The notes under the pieces were generated by a model that was not told where the DNA came from, made no database searches, and saw only the letters and a list, made by a program, of their open reading frames with translations. A DNA stretch of 64,000 bases from Anaerococcus hydrogenalis DSM 7454 (lineage in GTDB: Bacteria > Bacillota > Clostridia > Tissierellales > Peptoniphilaceae): positions 53,501 through 117,500 of the forward strand of contig NZ_ABXA01000043.1 of assembly GCF_000173355.1 (NCBI RefSeq), read 5' to 3'. Every line of letters begins with the position of its first letter. Position 1 is the stretch's first letter. Below, piece by piece: positions 30,054 through 41,239 of this stretch. Both the position numbers and the translations under genes were made by a program.

Positions 30054-30920
30054 ATGTTAGTTAATGCAAAAGAAATGTTAGACAAAGCTTATGAAAACGG
30101 ATATGGTATTGGTCATTTCAATATAAATAACCTTGAATGGACAAAGGCAATCCTTGAAACTTGTGAGGAAAAAAATTCATCAGTAATATTGGGAGTTTCT
30201 GAAGGTGCTGCAAAATATATGGGTGGATTTAATGTTGTAGCAAAAATGGTTCAAGGACTTGATAAAGATTTAAATATCACAGTTCCAGTTGCGCTACACT
30301 TAGACCATGGTTCATATGAAGGTGCAAAAAAAGCACTAGAAGCTGGATTTACTTCAATAATGTTTGATGGTTCTAGTCTTCCAATTGACGAAAACGTTGA
30401 AAAAACTAAAGAAATAGTTGAACTTTGCCATGCTAAAAACGTATCTGTAGAAGCAGAAGTTGGTGGTATCGGTGGAGAAGAAGACGGAGTTGTTTCTACA
30501 GGAGAGTTAGCTGATCCTGAAGAATGTAAAAAAGTTGCGTCTTTAGGAGTAGATTTCTTAGCAGCAGGAATTGGTAACATCCATGGTGTATATCCAGAAA
30601 ATTGGCAAGGACTTAACTTTGAAAGACTTGAAGAAATAAAAGATGCAGTTGGAAAACTTCCTCTAGTTCTTCATGGTGGTACAGGAATTCCTGAAGAACA
30701 AGTTAAAAAAGCTATCGAAAGAGGAGTTTCAAAAATCAATATTAATACTGAATGTCAAATAGTATTTACAGAAGCTACAAGAAAATATTTTGAAGAGAAT
30801 AAAGACAAAGAAGCTAAGGGATTTGACCCTAGAAAAGTATTAAAACCAGGATTTGAAGCTATTAAAGATAAAGTAAGAGAAAAAATTGAATTTTTCGAAT
30901 GCGAAAATTCAGCAAAATAA
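30054..30920 (+). CDS. fba: Class II fructose-bisphosphate aldolase
   Basis: Zinc enzyme of glycolysis that cleaves fructose-1,6-bisphosphate into dihydroxyacetone phosphate and glyceraldehyde-3-phosphate. The 288 residues contain the zinc/substrate motif HLDHGSYEGAKKAL near residue 81, the EAEVGGIGGEED segment, the second zinc histidine in LVLHGGTGIPEEQV, and the phosphate-binding KININTE. TAAGGAGCG precedes the ATG. A terminator follows directly. Confidence 0.97.
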   Translation: MLVNAKEMLDKAYENGYGIGHFNINNLEWTKAILETCEEKNSSVILGVSEGAAKYMGGFNVVAKMVQGLDKDLNITVPVALHLDHGSYEGAKKALEAGFTSIMFDGSSLPIDENVEKTKEIVELCHAKNVSVEAEVGGIGGEEDGVVSTGELADPEECKKVASLGVDFLAAGIGNIHGVYPENWQGLNFERLEEIKDAVGKLPLVLHGGTGIPEEQVKKAIERGVSKININTECQIVFTEATRKYFEENKDKEAKGFDPRKVLKPGFEAIKDKVREKIEFFECENSAK

Positions 30921-30929
30921 AAATAAATT

Positions 30930-30955
30930 CGGAGCCTTTGGGCTCCGTATATTTT
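30930..30955 (+). terminator. Terminator after fba
   Basis: CGGAGCC (30930-30936), TTTG loop and GGCTCCG (30941-30947), then a T-rich tail. It may be partial, because rho starts only 25 bases further on without an obvious promoter. Confidence 0.8.
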
Positions 30956-30971
30956 TATAAAAAGGAAAAAT

Positions 30972-32321
30972 ATGGATATAGATATAACTAAATTAGAAGG
31001 ATTAAAGCTTGATAAGTTAAGAGAAATAGGCAAAGAGCTTTCTATAAAATCTGTTTCATCTTATAGAAAAAATGATTTGATTGAAATAATCAAAAATACA
31101 TATGACAAAGAATCTTTAGATGATAAAAATCATTCAGATGAAGGCTATGATCAAAATGATAATTTTGACTTAGGCGAAAAATTTAATTGTGAAGGTCTTT
31201 TAGATTTGCATGAAGATGGATTTGGATTTTTAAGGACAGAGCTTTACGAATCAAGCAATGATGATATATATGTGTCTCCTAAACAAGTAAAAATGTTTAG
31301 ACTAAAAACTGGCGATTTTATAAAAGGAATCGCAAGAGTAAAAAAAGATAAAGATAAATTTTCTCCCTTAATTTTTGTATCTGACGTTAATGGCCTAAAG
31401 GCAGCTGATGCTTTTAATAGATCAAATTTTGAATCACTCACACCAATTTACCCAAACCAAAGATTAAAACTTGAAACAAGTAAGGATAACATTTCTCAAA
31501 GAATTATAGATATAATCGCTCCAATTGGAAGAGGACAAAGAGGACTTATAGTATCCCAACCTAAAGCTGGAAAAACTACCTTAATAAAAGACATTGAATA
31601 TGCCTTGGAAAAAAACTTTGATGATCTAAAAATTTTGGTTTTATTAATTGATGAAAGACCAGAAGAGGTTACAGATTTTAAAAGATTTGTAAACCAATAT
31701 AGGGACAAGGATAATGAACTTACAAGAACAGAAGTTGCAGCTTCAACTTTTGACAAGGCTCCTCAAAACCATATTTATATGCAAGAGATGGTTCTTGAAA
31801 GGGCAAAAAGATTGGTTGAAGATAATAAGGATGTTGTAATTTTATTAGATTCTATTACTAGACTTGCAAGAGCTTATAATATTATGACCCCACAATCAGG
31901 AAGGACTCTTTCAGGAGGTCTTGATCCTTTAGCCCTTGTAGGCCCGAAGAAATTTTTTGGAGCAGCAAGAAACATTGAAGGTGGAGGATCGCTTACAATT
32001 ATAGCTACAGCCCTTGTAGATACAGGTTCAAGAATGGATGATATGGTTTATGAAGAATTTAAGGGAACAGGTAATATGGAATTACACCTTGATAGAAATC
32101 TTTCACAAAAAAGGATTTTCCCAGCAATCGATATAGAAAAATCTTCAACTAGAAAAGATAATTTATTATTATCAGAAAAAGAAATAGACGCAGTTTATAA
32201 AATTAGAAACTCATCTATGAAAGATAAGTCTGAATTTACTAAAGAGCTCATAAATTTAATGGGTAAATGCCAATCTAACGAAGAATTTGTTGATATTATT
32301 AATAAAACATACAAAATTTAA
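30972..32321 (+). CDS. rho: Transcription termination factor Rho
   Basis: Hexameric RNA-dependent ATPase that releases RNA at Rho-dependent terminators. The 449 residues start with the Rho N-terminal helical domain ([22 protein letters not shown]). An acidic linker, the cold-shock-like RNA-binding domain ([14 protein letters not shown]) and the ATPase follow, with Walker A ([14 protein letters not shown], near residue 196) and [16 protein letters not shown]. It is a compact Rho, without the long insertions of some Actinobacteria. Confidence 0.97.
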   Translation: MDIDITKLEGLKLDKLREIGKELSIKSVSSYRKNDLIEIIKNTYDKESLDDKNHSDEGYDQNDNFDLGEKFNCEGLLDLHEDGFGFLRTELYESSNDDIYVSPKQVKMFRLKTGDFIKGIARVKKDKDKFSPLIFVSDVNGLKAADAFNRSNFESLTPIYPNQRLKLETSKDNISQRIIDIIAPIGRGQRGLIVSQPKAGKTTLIKDIEYALEKNFDDLKILVLLIDERPEEVTDFKRFVNQYRDKDNELTRTEVAASTFDKAPQNHIYMQEMVLERAKRLVEDNKDVVILLDSITRLARAYNIMTPQSGRTLSGGLDPLALVGPKKFFGAARNIEGGGSLTIIATALVDTGSRMDDMVYEEFKGTGNMELHLDRNLSQKRIFPAIDIEKSSTRKDNLLLSEKEIDAVYKIRNSSMKDKSEFTKELINLMGKCQSNEEFVDIINKTYKI

Positions 32322-32372
32322 AGGTAAAATGTAAATAAAGAAAAGATATTTTAATTTAAGTTAGGATTTTTT

Positions 32373-32963
32373 ATGAAAGTTAGAACTAAAAATATTATAG
32401 ACCTAATAAGCGTACTTGTTTTATTAATTTCAATTTATTTAGGCTATAAGGGGTACAAAATAGGAATTTTCACCTCTGTATCAAGCCTTAGAAAATTTTT
32501 AAACCAGTACGGTGTTTGGGCTCCTCTCATTTTTATGATTTTGCAAATAATCCAAATAATTATACCCGTAATTCCTGGTGGTGTTACTACAGCTTTTGGG
32601 GTTGTAATGTTTGGACCCTTGTGGGGATTTATTTACAATTATATTTCTATTTGCATAGGATCTGTTATAGTTTTTTTTATTTCTAGATTTTTTGGTAAAG
32701 AAGTGGTTCTTGCTATATTTGGAAAAGAAAATTTTCAAAAATATCATAAATGGTTAAGGCATGAAAAATATGATAAATTTTTTGCTTGGGCAATTTTATT
32801 GCCAGTTGCTCCTGATGATTTTTTATGTTATTTTTCAGGACTTACTGATATGGAATTTAAAACTTTTGTAAAAATTATCCTATTTTGTAAACCACCATCA
32901 ATATTTTTATATTCAATGGGACTTGTATTGGGAATCAAAACAATATTTAAAAGTTTTGCTTGA
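32373..32963 (+). CDS. TVP38/TMEM64 (VTT-domain) membrane protein
   Basis: The 196-residue protein is hydrophobic and related to the DedA/SNARE-associated superfamily. A first helix (residues 8-26) is followed by the VTT core with PVIPGGVTTAFGVVMFGPLWG near residue 66, the GSVIVFFISRFFGKE stretch, and LPVAPDDFLCYFSGL near residue 146. These correspond to the conserved glycine-rich and re-entrant loops of the family, which is linked to lipid scrambling or envelope homeostasis. The substrate is unknown. A promoter for rpmE lies in the gap downstream. Confidence 0.85.
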   Translation: MKVRTKNIIDLISVLVLLISIYLGYKGYKIGIFTSVSSLRKFLNQYGVWAPLIFMILQIIQIIIPVIPGGVTTAFGVVMFGPLWGFIYNYISICIGSVIVFFISRFFGKEVVLAIFGKENFQKYHKWLRHEKYDKFFAWAILLPVAPDDFLCYFSGLTDMEFKTFVKIILFCKPPSIFLYSMGLVLGIKTIFKSFA

Positions 32964-32988
32964 AAGATAAATATCTGTATGGTATAAT
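32960..32988 (+). promoter_or_regulatory. Promoter for rpmE
   Basis: TTGAAA (32960-32965), a 17-base spacer and TATAAT (32983-32988), the latter preceded by TGG to give an extended -10. Confidence 0.7.
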
Positions 32989-33027
32989 CATTATTGCTTA
33001 TTGAAAGAGACAAGAAGAGGTGTTTAT

Positions 33028-33234
33028 ATGAAAAAAGAACTACATCCAGAATACCACCAAGCAAAAGTTGTTTGTACATCATGTGGTAATGAATTCACTG
33101 TTGGTTCAACAGAAGAAGAAATCAAAGTTGAAGTATGTTCACAATGCCATCCATTCTATACAGGAAAACAAAGATTTTCTGACCGTGGTGGTAATGTTGA
33201 AAAATTCAATAAAAAATATGGAAGAAATAAATAA
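33028..33234 (+). CDS. rpmE: 50S ribosomal protein L31, zinc-binding form
   Basis: Small surface protein of the large ribosomal subunit and of the inter-subunit bridge. The 68 residues start [23 protein letters not shown] and contain the paired cysteines CTSC and [14 protein letters not shown], so this is the zinc-containing C+ type. The ATG at 33028 follows AGAGGTG. An upstream in-frame TTG start at 33001 is not needed. Its own promoter and terminator make it a single-gene unit in front of prmC. Confidence 0.97.
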   Translation: MKKELHPEYHQAKVVCTSCGNEFTVGSTEEEIKVEVCSQCHPFYTGKQRFSDRGGNVEKFNKKYGRNK

Positions 33235-33258
33235 GGTTAGGATTCTAACCTTATTTTT
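33231..33258 (+). terminator. Terminator after rpmE
   Basis: AAGGTTAG (33233-33240), GATT loop and CTAACCTT (33245-33252), followed by ATTTTTT. The prmC start is 12 bases further, so some readthrough is likely. Confidence 0.85.
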
Positions 33259-33269
33259 TATATGTATTT

Positions 33270-34061
33270 ATGAAAATCAAAGATATTTTAGAAAAAGAAA
33301 ATGATGATTTAATCATTGCTCTTACATATTTATTAAATACAAATAAAAATCTTTTATATCTGAAAAAAGAAGAAAAATTAGAAAAAGATATAGAAGAAAG
33401 ACTTTTAAAGATACAAGATAAGATTAGTAAAGGATATCCACTCCAATATGCAATTGGCAAGTGGAATTTTTATGGTCTAGATTTATTAGTTGATAAAAGA
33501 GCTCTAATACCAAGATATGAAACAGAAATACTTGTTGATTTGATTATCAATGATAAGGTAAAAAAAGATAAGATTTTAGATATAGGTTCAGGATCAGGGG
33601 CTATTTCTTTGGCACTTTCTTATAATTTGAAAAATTCAAAGGTTCTTGGAGTGGATATTTCTAAGGATGCTATTAATCTTTCTAATGAAAATAAAAAAAA
33701 CTTATCTATAAAAAATGTTGAATTTAAAGAAAGTGATATTTTTTCAAATGTAGAAGGGAAATTTGATATTATTGTATCAAATCCACCTTATATAAATAAG
33801 GAAGATTTCGAAAACCTAGATAAAAAATTATCTTATGAACCACAAAATGCCCTTTTGGGTGGAGATGATGGCCTATTTTTTTATAGAAAAATAATTTTAA
33901 ATGCAAAAAAATTTCTTAATAAAAATGGTAAAATATATTTAGAGATAGGTTATGATCAAAAAAATCCTATAATTAAGCTATTAAAAGAAGAAGGATATAA
34001 GGATATAAGAGCTTACAAGGATTTTAATGATTTTGATAGAATTATAAAGGCTTGTATCTAA
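33270..34061 (+). CDS. prmC: Peptide chain release factor N5-glutamine methyltransferase
   Basis: SAM-dependent enzyme that methylates the glutamine of the GGQ motif in release factors 1 and 2. The 263 residues show the helical N-terminal domain, YAIGKWNFYGLDLLVDKRALIPRYETE, the SAM loop ILDIGSGSGAISLAL near residue 108, and the catalytic IVSNPPYI near residue 170. It is followed 9 bases later by prfA, whose product is its substrate; this pairing is near-universal. The family usually has about 280 residues, so length is normal. Confidence 0.96.
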   Translation: MKIKDILEKENDDLIIALTYLLNTNKNLLYLKKEEKLEKDIEERLLKIQDKISKGYPLQYAIGKWNFYGLDLLVDKRALIPRYETEILVDLIINDKVKKDKILDIGSGSGAISLALSYNLKNSKVLGVDISKDAINLSNENKKNLSIKNVEFKESDIFSNVEGKFDIIVSNPPYINKEDFENLDKKLSYEPQNALLGGDDGLFFYRKIILNAKKFLNKNGKIYLEIGYDQKNPIIKLLKEEGYKDIRAYKDFNDFDRIIKACI

Positions 34062-34070
34062 GGAGGATAT

Positions 34071-35143
34071 ATGTTAGAAAATTTAGAACATATGAGAGAA
34101 AACTTCAAAGAGTTAGAAAAAAAACTAGCAGATCCAGAAGTTTTGTCTGATACGGATAAGTTTAAAAAAGTTTCAAGAGAATACAATCAATTAAAGCCAA
34201 TTGTCGAAAAATATAATGAGATAAGAGCGGCTGAAGATATGATTGAAGAAAATACAGAACTTTTAAAAGAAGCTGAAGATAAGGAAATGATTGATCTTTT
34301 AAAAGCTGAGATAGATGAAAATAAAAAAATCTAGAAAAATATAATGAAGATTTGAAAATTCTTCTTATTCCACAAGATCCTAACGATCATAAGGATGTAA
34401 TTGTAGAAATTAGAGCTGGAGCTGGTGGAGAAGAGGCAGGTCTTTTTGCTGGAAATCTTTACAGAATGTATCACATGTATGCTGATAAGCAAAATTATAA
34501 GACAGAAGATATTGATGTATCAAGTCAGGGAATAGGTGGAATGAAAGAAGCTACCTTTATAGTTAGAGGTGAAGGTGCCTATTCTAAATTAAAATATGAA
34601 TCTGGGGTTCATAGGGTACAAAGAGTTCCAGAAACAGAATCCGGTGGTAGAATTCACACATCAACAGCTACAGTTGCAGTTTTGCCAGAAGCTGATGAAG
34701 TTGATATAAAAATCGATCCAAATGATATAAGAACAGATGTATATAGGTCAAGTGGAAATGGTGGACAAAGTGTAAACACAACAGATTCTGCCGTAAGACT
34801 TACCCATATTCCAACAGGGCTTGTAGTAACTTGCCAAGATGAAAAATCTCAAATTAAAAATAAAGATAAGGCAATGAGAGTTTTAAGGGCAAGATTATAT
34901 GAGATGGAAGAAGAAAAAAGACAAAAAGAAATTTCTGATAATAGGAAATCTCAAGTAGGTACTGGAGATAGGTCAGAAAGAATTAGAACTTACAATTATC
35001 CACAAGGAAGAATAACAGACCATAGGATAAATAAAACTATTTATCAATTAGATGATTTTTTAGATGGAAATATTGAAGAAATGATAGATTCTTTGATAAC
35101 AGAAGACCAAACTAGAAAATTAAAAACAATGGGAGAAGACTAA
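34071..35143 (+). CDS. prfA: Peptide chain release factor 1, frameshifted
   Basis: Recognises UAA and UAG stops and triggers peptide release. The N-terminal coiled-coil domain ([22 protein letters not shown]) breaks at the A7 run near 34322-34328, giving a false stop after DENKKI. Adding one A restores [20 protein letters not shown] and the catalytic domain, with GGQ in [17 protein letters not shown] near residue 230. The corrected product is 357 residues, normal for RF1. Unlike RF2, RF1 has no programmed frameshift, so this is almost certainly a sequence error. It is preceded by prmC. Confidence 0.95.
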
Positions 35144-36148
35144 TTGTTTGATTTTCTTGCAAAAAGATTTGTAGAAGACTACAAATCTATAGAAAATGAA
35201 AGTGTAAGATTAAAATTGATTTCTCTTTCGGGATTTGTAGGAATTTTAATCAATGCATTTTTATTTTTAATTAAAATAAGTATAGGCCTAATTGCATCAT
35301 CCTCAGCAATTTTGGGTGATGCCTTTAATAACATGTCAGATGCTTTGACAAGCCTTATAACCCTAATTGGAGCTAAGGCAAGTAGTAAGCCTGCTGATAA
35401 AAAACATCCATATGGACATGGTAGAAGTGAATATATAGCAAGTTTTTTGGTTTCAATCCTAATAATGTTTGTTGGATTTTTATTATTTACAAATTCTATA
35501 GATAGTTTTTATAAGGGAAATTTACCAGAACTTTCCAGATTAAGTATAATAATTTTGATATTTTCTCTAGGATTTAAGTTTTATATTTATTTTCTAAATA
35601 GAAACTTAGACAAAAAACTAGATTCAAAATTAAATTTTGCAGTAATGATTGATGCAAGAAATGATATTCTTTCTACAATATCAATCATAATTGCAGTTAT
35701 TTTACAAAAATATATAAGTTTTAATCTCGATTCACTTTTGGGAATGATTTTGTCAATCATTGTATTTAAACCAGGTTTGGAATTATTTTTAGATACTATT
35801 GATAAACTTCTTGGAAAAGGAATAGGCAGTGATCTTCACAAAAGAATTGAGGAAATAATTTTGGACGGAGATTTTGTTCATGGCTACCATGACCTATACA
35901 TCCACGAATATGGAAGAGGAAAACTTGTAGGAAGTTGCGATGTTGAAGTACCATCAAATATAAGCGTAGGTATAATGCATCAGGCTGTAACAAATATTGA
36001 ACTTAGACTTAAAAATGAGTTAAATATTTCTATAACCATACACATGGACCCAACTTATTGTTTGATAGAAAACGAAGAAAACGAAAAAATTATTGAAAAA
36101 TTAAGAAAGTCAGTGAAAAATGGAAACAGAGATATTGAAAATAGATAG
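35144..36148 (+). CDS. Cation diffusion facilitator (CDF) transporter
   Basis: Antiporter for divalent metal ions (zinc, iron or manganese) out of the cytoplasm. The 334 residues contain six membrane helices in the N-terminal two thirds. Metal-site residues are visible in SAILGDAFNNMSDALTSLI and in KKHPYGHGRSEY, with DARNDILSTI as the helix 5 aspartates. A cytoplasmic C-terminal domain carries HDLYIHEYGRGKL. The start is TTG, right after the prfA stop, with GGGAG upstream. Its last 29 bases overlap tsaC/sua5. The metal cannot be assigned. Confidence 0.92.
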   Translation: MFDFLAKRFVEDYKSIENESVRLKLISLSGFVGILINAFLFLIKISIGLIASSSAILGDAFNNMSDALTSLITLIGAKASSKPADKKHPYGHGRSEYIASFLVSILIMFVGFLLFTNSIDSFYKGNLPELSRLSIIILIFSLGFKFYIYFLNRNLDKKLDSKLNFAVMIDARNDILSTISIIIAVILQKYISFNLDSLLGMILSIIVFKPGLELFLDTIDKLLGKGIGSDLHKRIEEIILDGDFVHGYHDLYIHEYGRGKLVGSCDVEVPSNISVGIMHQAVTNIELRLKNELNISITIHMDPTYCLIENEENEKIIEKLRKSVKNGNRDIENR

Positions 36149-37157
36149 AGAAAATGTTGATGAAAATATCTTAAAGCATGCAGCTAAAATTATAAAAAAC
36201 GGAGATCTTGTAGCATTTCCAACAGAAACTGTATATGGATTGGGTGCTGATGGATTAAACCCTGAGGCTTCTAGAAAAATCTTTAAGGCAAAAAATAGGC
36301 CAGAAGACAATCCTTTAATTCTACATATTGATGAGGATTATAAATTAGATGAATTAGTTGAAGAAGTCGATGATAGAACAAAATTTTTAATAAAAAATCT
36401 TTGGCCAGGTCCACTTACAGTTATACTCAAAAAAAGTTCAAAGATTCCAGATATAATTACTGGTGGTGGAGATACAGTTGCTGTAAGAAGGCCAAAAGAT
36501 AAGCTTGCAAGAGAATTTATTAAGTTTTGTAACAGGCCAATAGCAGCACCTTCTGCCAATATTTCAGGAAGGCCATCTCCAACAAATGCCAAGGATGTTT
36601 TTTATGATATGGATGGAAGGATTCCTCTTATTATTGATGGTGGAAGTTCTGACATAGGGATTGAATCTACAGTAATAGATATGAGCTTAGAAAATCCATG
36701 TATTTTAAGGCCGGGGTACTATACTTATGAGTATATAAAAAAATTTATTCCTAATGTTTGCCTGGATGATTCTTTGGTTGATGATACAAAAGTTCCAAGA
36801 TCCCCAGGACAAAAATATAAACACTATGCACCAAAAGCTCAGATGAAAGTTTTTGTTGGTGAAAAAAGTGTAGAAAAGATAAATGATTTAGCTTTAAAAT
36901 ATAAAAATGATGGAAAAAAAGTAGGAATTTTAGTTTTTAATAAGTATACAGAAAAATTTTCATCATATATTACACTTTCTTTGGGAGATAAAGAAAATTT
37001 AATAGAAATGAGTCATGTACTCTTTGAAGCCTTAAGAGACCTTGATAGAAAAGGTGTAGATATAATACTTGCACAAGGTGTTGAGGAAATTGGCCTTGGA
37101 AAGAGTATAATGAATAGGATGAAAAAGTCAGCATCAGGAAATATTTATAATTTATAA
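36120..37157 (+). CDS. L-threonylcarbamoyladenylate synthase (Sua5/YwlC type)
   Basis: Makes threonylcarbamoyl-AMP from threonine, bicarbonate and ATP, the first step of t6A37 tRNA modification. The 345 residues comprise the YrdC domain ([43 protein letters not shown], and [16 protein letters not shown]) and a C-terminal Sua5 domain, so it is the long Sua5/YwlC form rather than short TsaC. The start overlaps the CDF gene. Together with mtaB at 20.7 kb, which modifies t6A further, the window covers two steps of this pathway. Confidence 0.94.
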   Translation: METEILKIDRENVDENILKHAAKIIKNGDLVAFPTETVYGLGADGLNPEASRKIFKAKNRPEDNPLILHIDEDYKLDELVEEVDDRTKFLIKNLWPGPLTVILKKSSKIPDIITGGGDTVAVRRPKDKLAREFIKFCNRPIAAPSANISGRPSPTNAKDVFYDMDGRIPLIIDGGSSDIGIESTVIDMSLENPCILRPGYYTYEYIKKFIPNVCLDDSLVDDTKVPRSPGQKYKHYAPKAQMKVFVGEKSVEKINDLALKYKNDGKKVGILVFNKYTEKFSSYITLSLGDKENLIEMSHVLFEALRDLDRKGVDIILAQGVEEIGLGKSIMNRMKKSASGNIYNL

Positions 37158-37167
37158 AGGAGAGACG

Positions 37168-37797
37168 ATGGGTAAAGTAACAGTATTAGATCATCCAGTG
37201 ATCAAACATAAAATTTCAATTTTAAGAGATAAAAATACAGGTTCTAATGAATTTAGGTCAATAATTAGAGAAATTACAATTCTTTTAGCATATGAAGCTA
37301 GTAAAGATTTTACTTTAGAAGAATATGAAATAGAAACTCCAATTTGTAAAACAACTGGCTATAGACTTTCTGGAAAAAAATTAGGTATAATTCCAATTTT
37401 AAGAGCAGGTCTTGGAATGGTTGATGGACTTATAGAAGTTTTCCCAGCAGCAAGAGTTGGTCATATTGGAATGTACAGGGATGAAGAAACAATGAAACCT
37501 GTAGAATATTATTTAAAAATTCCTAAAGATTCTAACAAAAGAGATATGTTGGTAGTAGATCCTATGCTTGCAACAGGAGGATCAGCTTGTGATGCTATTC
37601 AAAGATTAAAAGAAAAGGGATGTACATCTTTAAAATTATTAAATATTATAGCAGCACCTGAAGGAATTAAAAAAGTACAAGAAGAACACCCAGATGTAGA
37701 TATTTATATAGCTCAACTTGATGAAAAATTAAATGATGATTGCTATATAGTACCAGGATTAGGAGATGCTGGAGATAGATTATTTGGAACCAAGTAA
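37168..37797 (+). CDS. upp: Uracil phosphoribosyltransferase
   Basis: Pyrimidine salvage enzyme making UMP from uracil and PRPP. The 209 residues include [20 protein letters not shown] at the start, [23 protein letters not shown], the PRPP-binding loop [16 protein letters not shown] near residue 129, and a C-terminal uracil site [22 protein letters not shown] is well placed. It follows tsaC/sua5 by 10 bases, the usual ywlC-upp order. Confidence 0.98.
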   Translation: MGKVTVLDHPVIKHKISILRDKNTGSNEFRSIIREITILLAYEASKDFTLEEYEIETPICKTTGYRLSGKKLGIIPILRAGLGMVDGLIEVFPAARVGHIGMYRDEETMKPVEYYLKIPKDSNKRDMLVVDPMLATGGSACDAIQRLKEKGCTSLKLLNIIAAPEGIKKVQEEHPDVDIYIAQLDEKLNDDCYIVPGLGDAGDRLFGTK

Positions 37798-37806
37798 GGG
37801 GAAATT

Positions 37807-39087
37807 ATGAATAATGAAGAAATTTTAGTAGTCAGAAAAAATGGACCTTTACATGGTGAAGTTTATATTTCTGGAGCAAAAAACTCTGCTCTTCCAATTC
37901 TTGCAGCAAGTCTTCTTGCAAGTGAAGAAGTAATTTTAGATGAGGTTCCAAAATTAAAAGATATAGAAGTAATGGTAGAAATTTTAAGAAGTTTAAATGC
38001 CAAGGTTGAATATCTTACAGAAACTACTCTAAAAATTGATTCTTCAAATGTTAATAAGTTTGAAACTCCATTTGAGTTAATGGATAAAATGAGAGCATCT
38101 TTTATAGTGATGGGACCACTCTTATCAAAATTTGGACATGCTGTAACCAAGGCTCCAGGTGGATGTAATATTGGAAAAAGGCCAATAGATTTACACTTAA
38201 AAGGTTTTGAGGCTTTAGGTGCAAAGACAACAATGAACAATGAAGAAATATCTTCAAAAGCAAAAAATGGTTTAAAAGGTGAGGTAATATATTTAGATTT
38301 TCCATCAGTTGGAGCAACTGAAAATATTATGATGGCAGCTACACTTGCAGAGGGTGAAACTGTAATAGAAAATGCTGCTAAGGAACCAGAAATTGTAGAT
38401 TTAGCATCATTTTTATCAAAAATGGGTGCAAAAATCACAGGAGCTGGAACATCTAATATTATTATAAAAGGTGTTGAAAAATTAAGAGGAACAAGACATA
38501 CTATAGTCCCAGATAGGATTGAGGCTGCAACATATATGCTTGCGGCTGCAATTACTGGTGGAGATATAACAGTAAAAAATGTTTTAGGATCACATATTAG
38601 ACCGATTATAGCAAAATTAATTGAAATCGGTGTTGAAATTGATGAAGTTGAAGATGAAGATATCATCAGAGTTAAGGCTTCAAAAAAATTAAAACCAACA
38701 AATATTAAAACTCTACCATATCCAGGTTTCCCAACAGATGCCCAATCTCAATTTATGGCTTTGATGACAGTTTGTAAAGGTGAATCATCTGTTGTAGAAA
38801 CTGTATTTGAAAATAGGTTTATGCATGTAGACGAGCTTAAAAAAATGGGAGCTGCAATAATTACAGAAGGAAATAGGGCTGTAATTGTTGGTGTTGATAA
38901 ACTTCATGGAGCAGAAGTTAAGGCCACAGATTTAAGAGCTGGAGCTGCTTTAATTCTTGCAGGGCTTATTGCAGATGGTGAAACAAAAATATCTGATATT
39001 TATCATATAGATAGAGGATATAGCGACTTGATTGAAAAGTTTACAAAACTTGGTGCTCTTATTGAAAGAAAACAGGTAAATAAATAA
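37807..39087 (+). CDS. murA: UDP-N-acetylglucosamine 1-carboxyvinyltransferase MurA
   Basis: First committed step of peptidoglycan synthesis, adding enolpyruvate to UDP-GlcNAc; it is the fosfomycin target. The 426 residues contain GAKNSALPILAASLL at the start and the active-site Cys120 in TKAPGGCNIGKRPIDLH, so a normally fosfomycin-sensitive form is expected. PYPGFPTDAQSQFMAL and the C-terminal DLRAGAALILAGLIADGET are also conserved. Firmicutes often have two copies; which of the two this is cannot be told. It overlaps recD2 by one base. Confidence 0.96.
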   Translation: MNNEEILVVRKNGPLHGEVYISGAKNSALPILAASLLASEEVILDEVPKLKDIEVMVEILRSLNAKVEYLTETTLKIDSSNVNKFETPFELMDKMRASFIVMGPLLSKFGHAVTKAPGGCNIGKRPIDLHLKGFEALGAKTTMNNEEISSKAKNGLKGEVIYLDFPSVGATENIMMAATLAEGETVIENAAKEPEIVDLASFLSKMGAKITGAGTSNIIIKGVEKLRGTRHTIVPDRIEAATYMLAAAITGGDITVKNVLGSHIRPIIAKLIEIGVEIDEVEDEDIIRVKASKKLKPTNIKTLPYPGFPTDAQSQFMALMTVCKGESSVVETVFENRFMHVDELKKMGAAIITEGNRAVIVGVDKLHGAEVKATDLRAGAALILAGLIADGETKISDIYHIDRGYSDLIEKFTKLGALIERKQVNK

Positions 39088-41239
39088 TGAAATTTGAAGG
39101 CATAATAAAAAGTATAATTTATAGAAATGAAGAAAATGGATATACAGTTTTATCCTTAGAAACTTCTGATTCACCTATAACTTGTACTGGTATTATGCCT
39201 TTTTTTAATGAAAATGATCAAATTATTGTTGAGGGCGATTTAATTTATCATGATAAGTACGGGGAACAAATTAAGGTAGAAAGTGCAAGTTTAAAAAAAC
39301 CTTCTGGTAAAAAAGCTATAATTTCGTATTTAGCAAGTGGAAATATTGAATCAATTGGTAAAAAAACAGCTCAATTAATTTATGAAAAATTTAAGGATGA
39401 TTCTATTGATGTAGTTTTCAACCAAAGTGAAAAACTATTGACAATTCCTGGCATAGGAAAGAAAAAACTTGAAAAAATTAAAGAATCTACTCTTGATGCT
39501 AGAGATAGTAGGGAAGCTTTACTATATCTTCAAGGCTTAAATATTTCTTTTAATTTATCAAATAAAATTTACAAGGCTTATGGAGATAATACAATTTCTA
39601 TTGTAAAAACAAATCCTTACAAATTGTCTGAAGATATTTCCGGAATTGGTTTTATCATGGCTGATAATATAGCTATGAATATGCAGATGAAAAGTGATTC
39701 TAAATTTAGGATTTCTGCAGCTCTTTCCTATGTTTTAAAAAATGATGCAGAAATGACAGGGTCTTGTACTATTAGACTTGATGATTTAATTGATAAGACT
39801 TTTTCCTTGATAAAAGTTGATAGAAATAAAATTAAAAATCAAATAAATGAAGATTTAATAAATTCAAAAATTCAAATTATGAAAATTGGAAATGAAGAAT
39901 TTGTATATGATAAGGATATTTATAAGGCAGAAAAATCTACAGCTATTAATCTTTCGAGGTTAAAAAATGAAAAATATATTTTTGATTTAGAAATTAATGA
40001 AGACTTGGATGTTTTTTCTAAACAGCAGCAAGTTGCTATTAATGAAGCTTTTAATAATATGCTTTTGGTAATTACTGGTGGACCTGGAACTGGAAAAACT
40101 ACAATAATTAAGGCCATTTGTAATATTTTGGATGATAATAATTTAAAATTCAATTTAGCAGCACCAACTGGGAGAGCTGCAAAAAGGATGCAAGAATCTA
40201 CAGAAAATTCTGCCTTAACCATACATAGATTAATCGGTATAAAACCTGAAAGTCCAATTCCAGAATATAATGAAGAAAACCCACTAGATTGTGATTATGT
40301 AATAGTTGATGAAGTTTCAATGGTTGATATTAAATTAATGGATAAATTATTAAAGGCCCTATCATCAAATACGGCCCTTATTTTGGTAGGAGACCATAAC
40401 CAACTTCCAAGTGTTGGACCTGGTAATGTTTTGAAAGATATTTTGGATACCGACATTAAATCGGTTAGGTTAAACAAAATATTTAGGCAGGCCCAAGAAA
40501 GTAATATTGTAGTTAATGCCCACAGGATAAATGATGGTTTGTATCCAATTTTAAATCAAAAAAATAAGGATTTTTCTTTATTGATTCAAATGCTAATAAT
40601 TTTCAAAAAGATATTTTAGATTTAATTAAAAATAGGCTGCCAAATTATTATAAGCTTGATCCTATAAATGACATTCAAATTCTTGCGCCAAGCAAAAAAT
40701 CTTCTTGGGGTGTCCTTAATTTAAATAATATTTTACAAGAAAATTTAAATAAAAACCCTAAATCTTTTAAAATTAATAATAGAATTTTTAAATTAAAGGA
40801 TAAGGTGATGCAGGTTAGAAATAATTATGACCTTGAAAGTTTAGATCCAGGTAATTTTGATGATGGGGTATATAATGGTGATATAGGTAGAATTATTGAA
40901 CTTGATAAAGAAAGGGAATCTTTAAAAATAGAATTTTATGATGGAAATATTGTTTCATATAAAAAAGAAGATATTAAAGATTTGGACTTATCTTATGCTA
41001 TTACCATTCATAAGTCTCAAGGATCTGAATTTGATTGTGTTGTAATTCCAATGATGCCAACTTCATTTATGCTTTTAAATAGAAATTTATTATATACGGC
41101 CATAACTAGGGCAAAAAAATTGGTAATTTTAATTGGTGAAAAAAGAATTTTAAAACAAATGGTTAAAAATAATAATACTTCTCAAAGGCTAACTAATTTA
41201 AGCTTTTGGATTAAAGAATTATCAGAGGCTTTAAAATGA
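39087..41239 (+). CDS. recD2: RecD2-type SF1B DNA helicase, frameshifted
   Basis: 5'-3' helicase acting in replication and repair without RecBC. The N-terminal OB-like domain and helix-hairpin-helix region (LLTIPGIGKKKLEKI) are followed by Walker A TGGPGTGKTTIIKAI near residue 329, Walker B VIVDEVSMVD, motif III LVGDHNQLPSVGPGNVL, and the C-terminal helicase motif SYAITIHKSQGSEFDCV with LLYTAITRAKK. The frame breaks at the T run near 40570-40574, where one missing T produces SLLIQMLIIF and a stop at 40619. Correcting it gives about 717 residues ending at 41239. It overlaps comF by four bases (ATGA). Confidence 0.93.

Noticed and set aside
34320..34352. Programmed frameshift in prfA
   Set aside because: Programmed frameshifting is known for RF2 (prfB) at CUU-UGA, not RF1. 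Here the break is in an A7 run and lacks that motif, and many other genes show the same kind of break.
37863..38666. A 267-codon open frame on the minus strand opposite murA
   Set aside because: Low-complexity Ser/Ile/Phe-rich translation fully inside a firmly identified gene, with no ribosome site. It is a shadow of the codon bias of murA.
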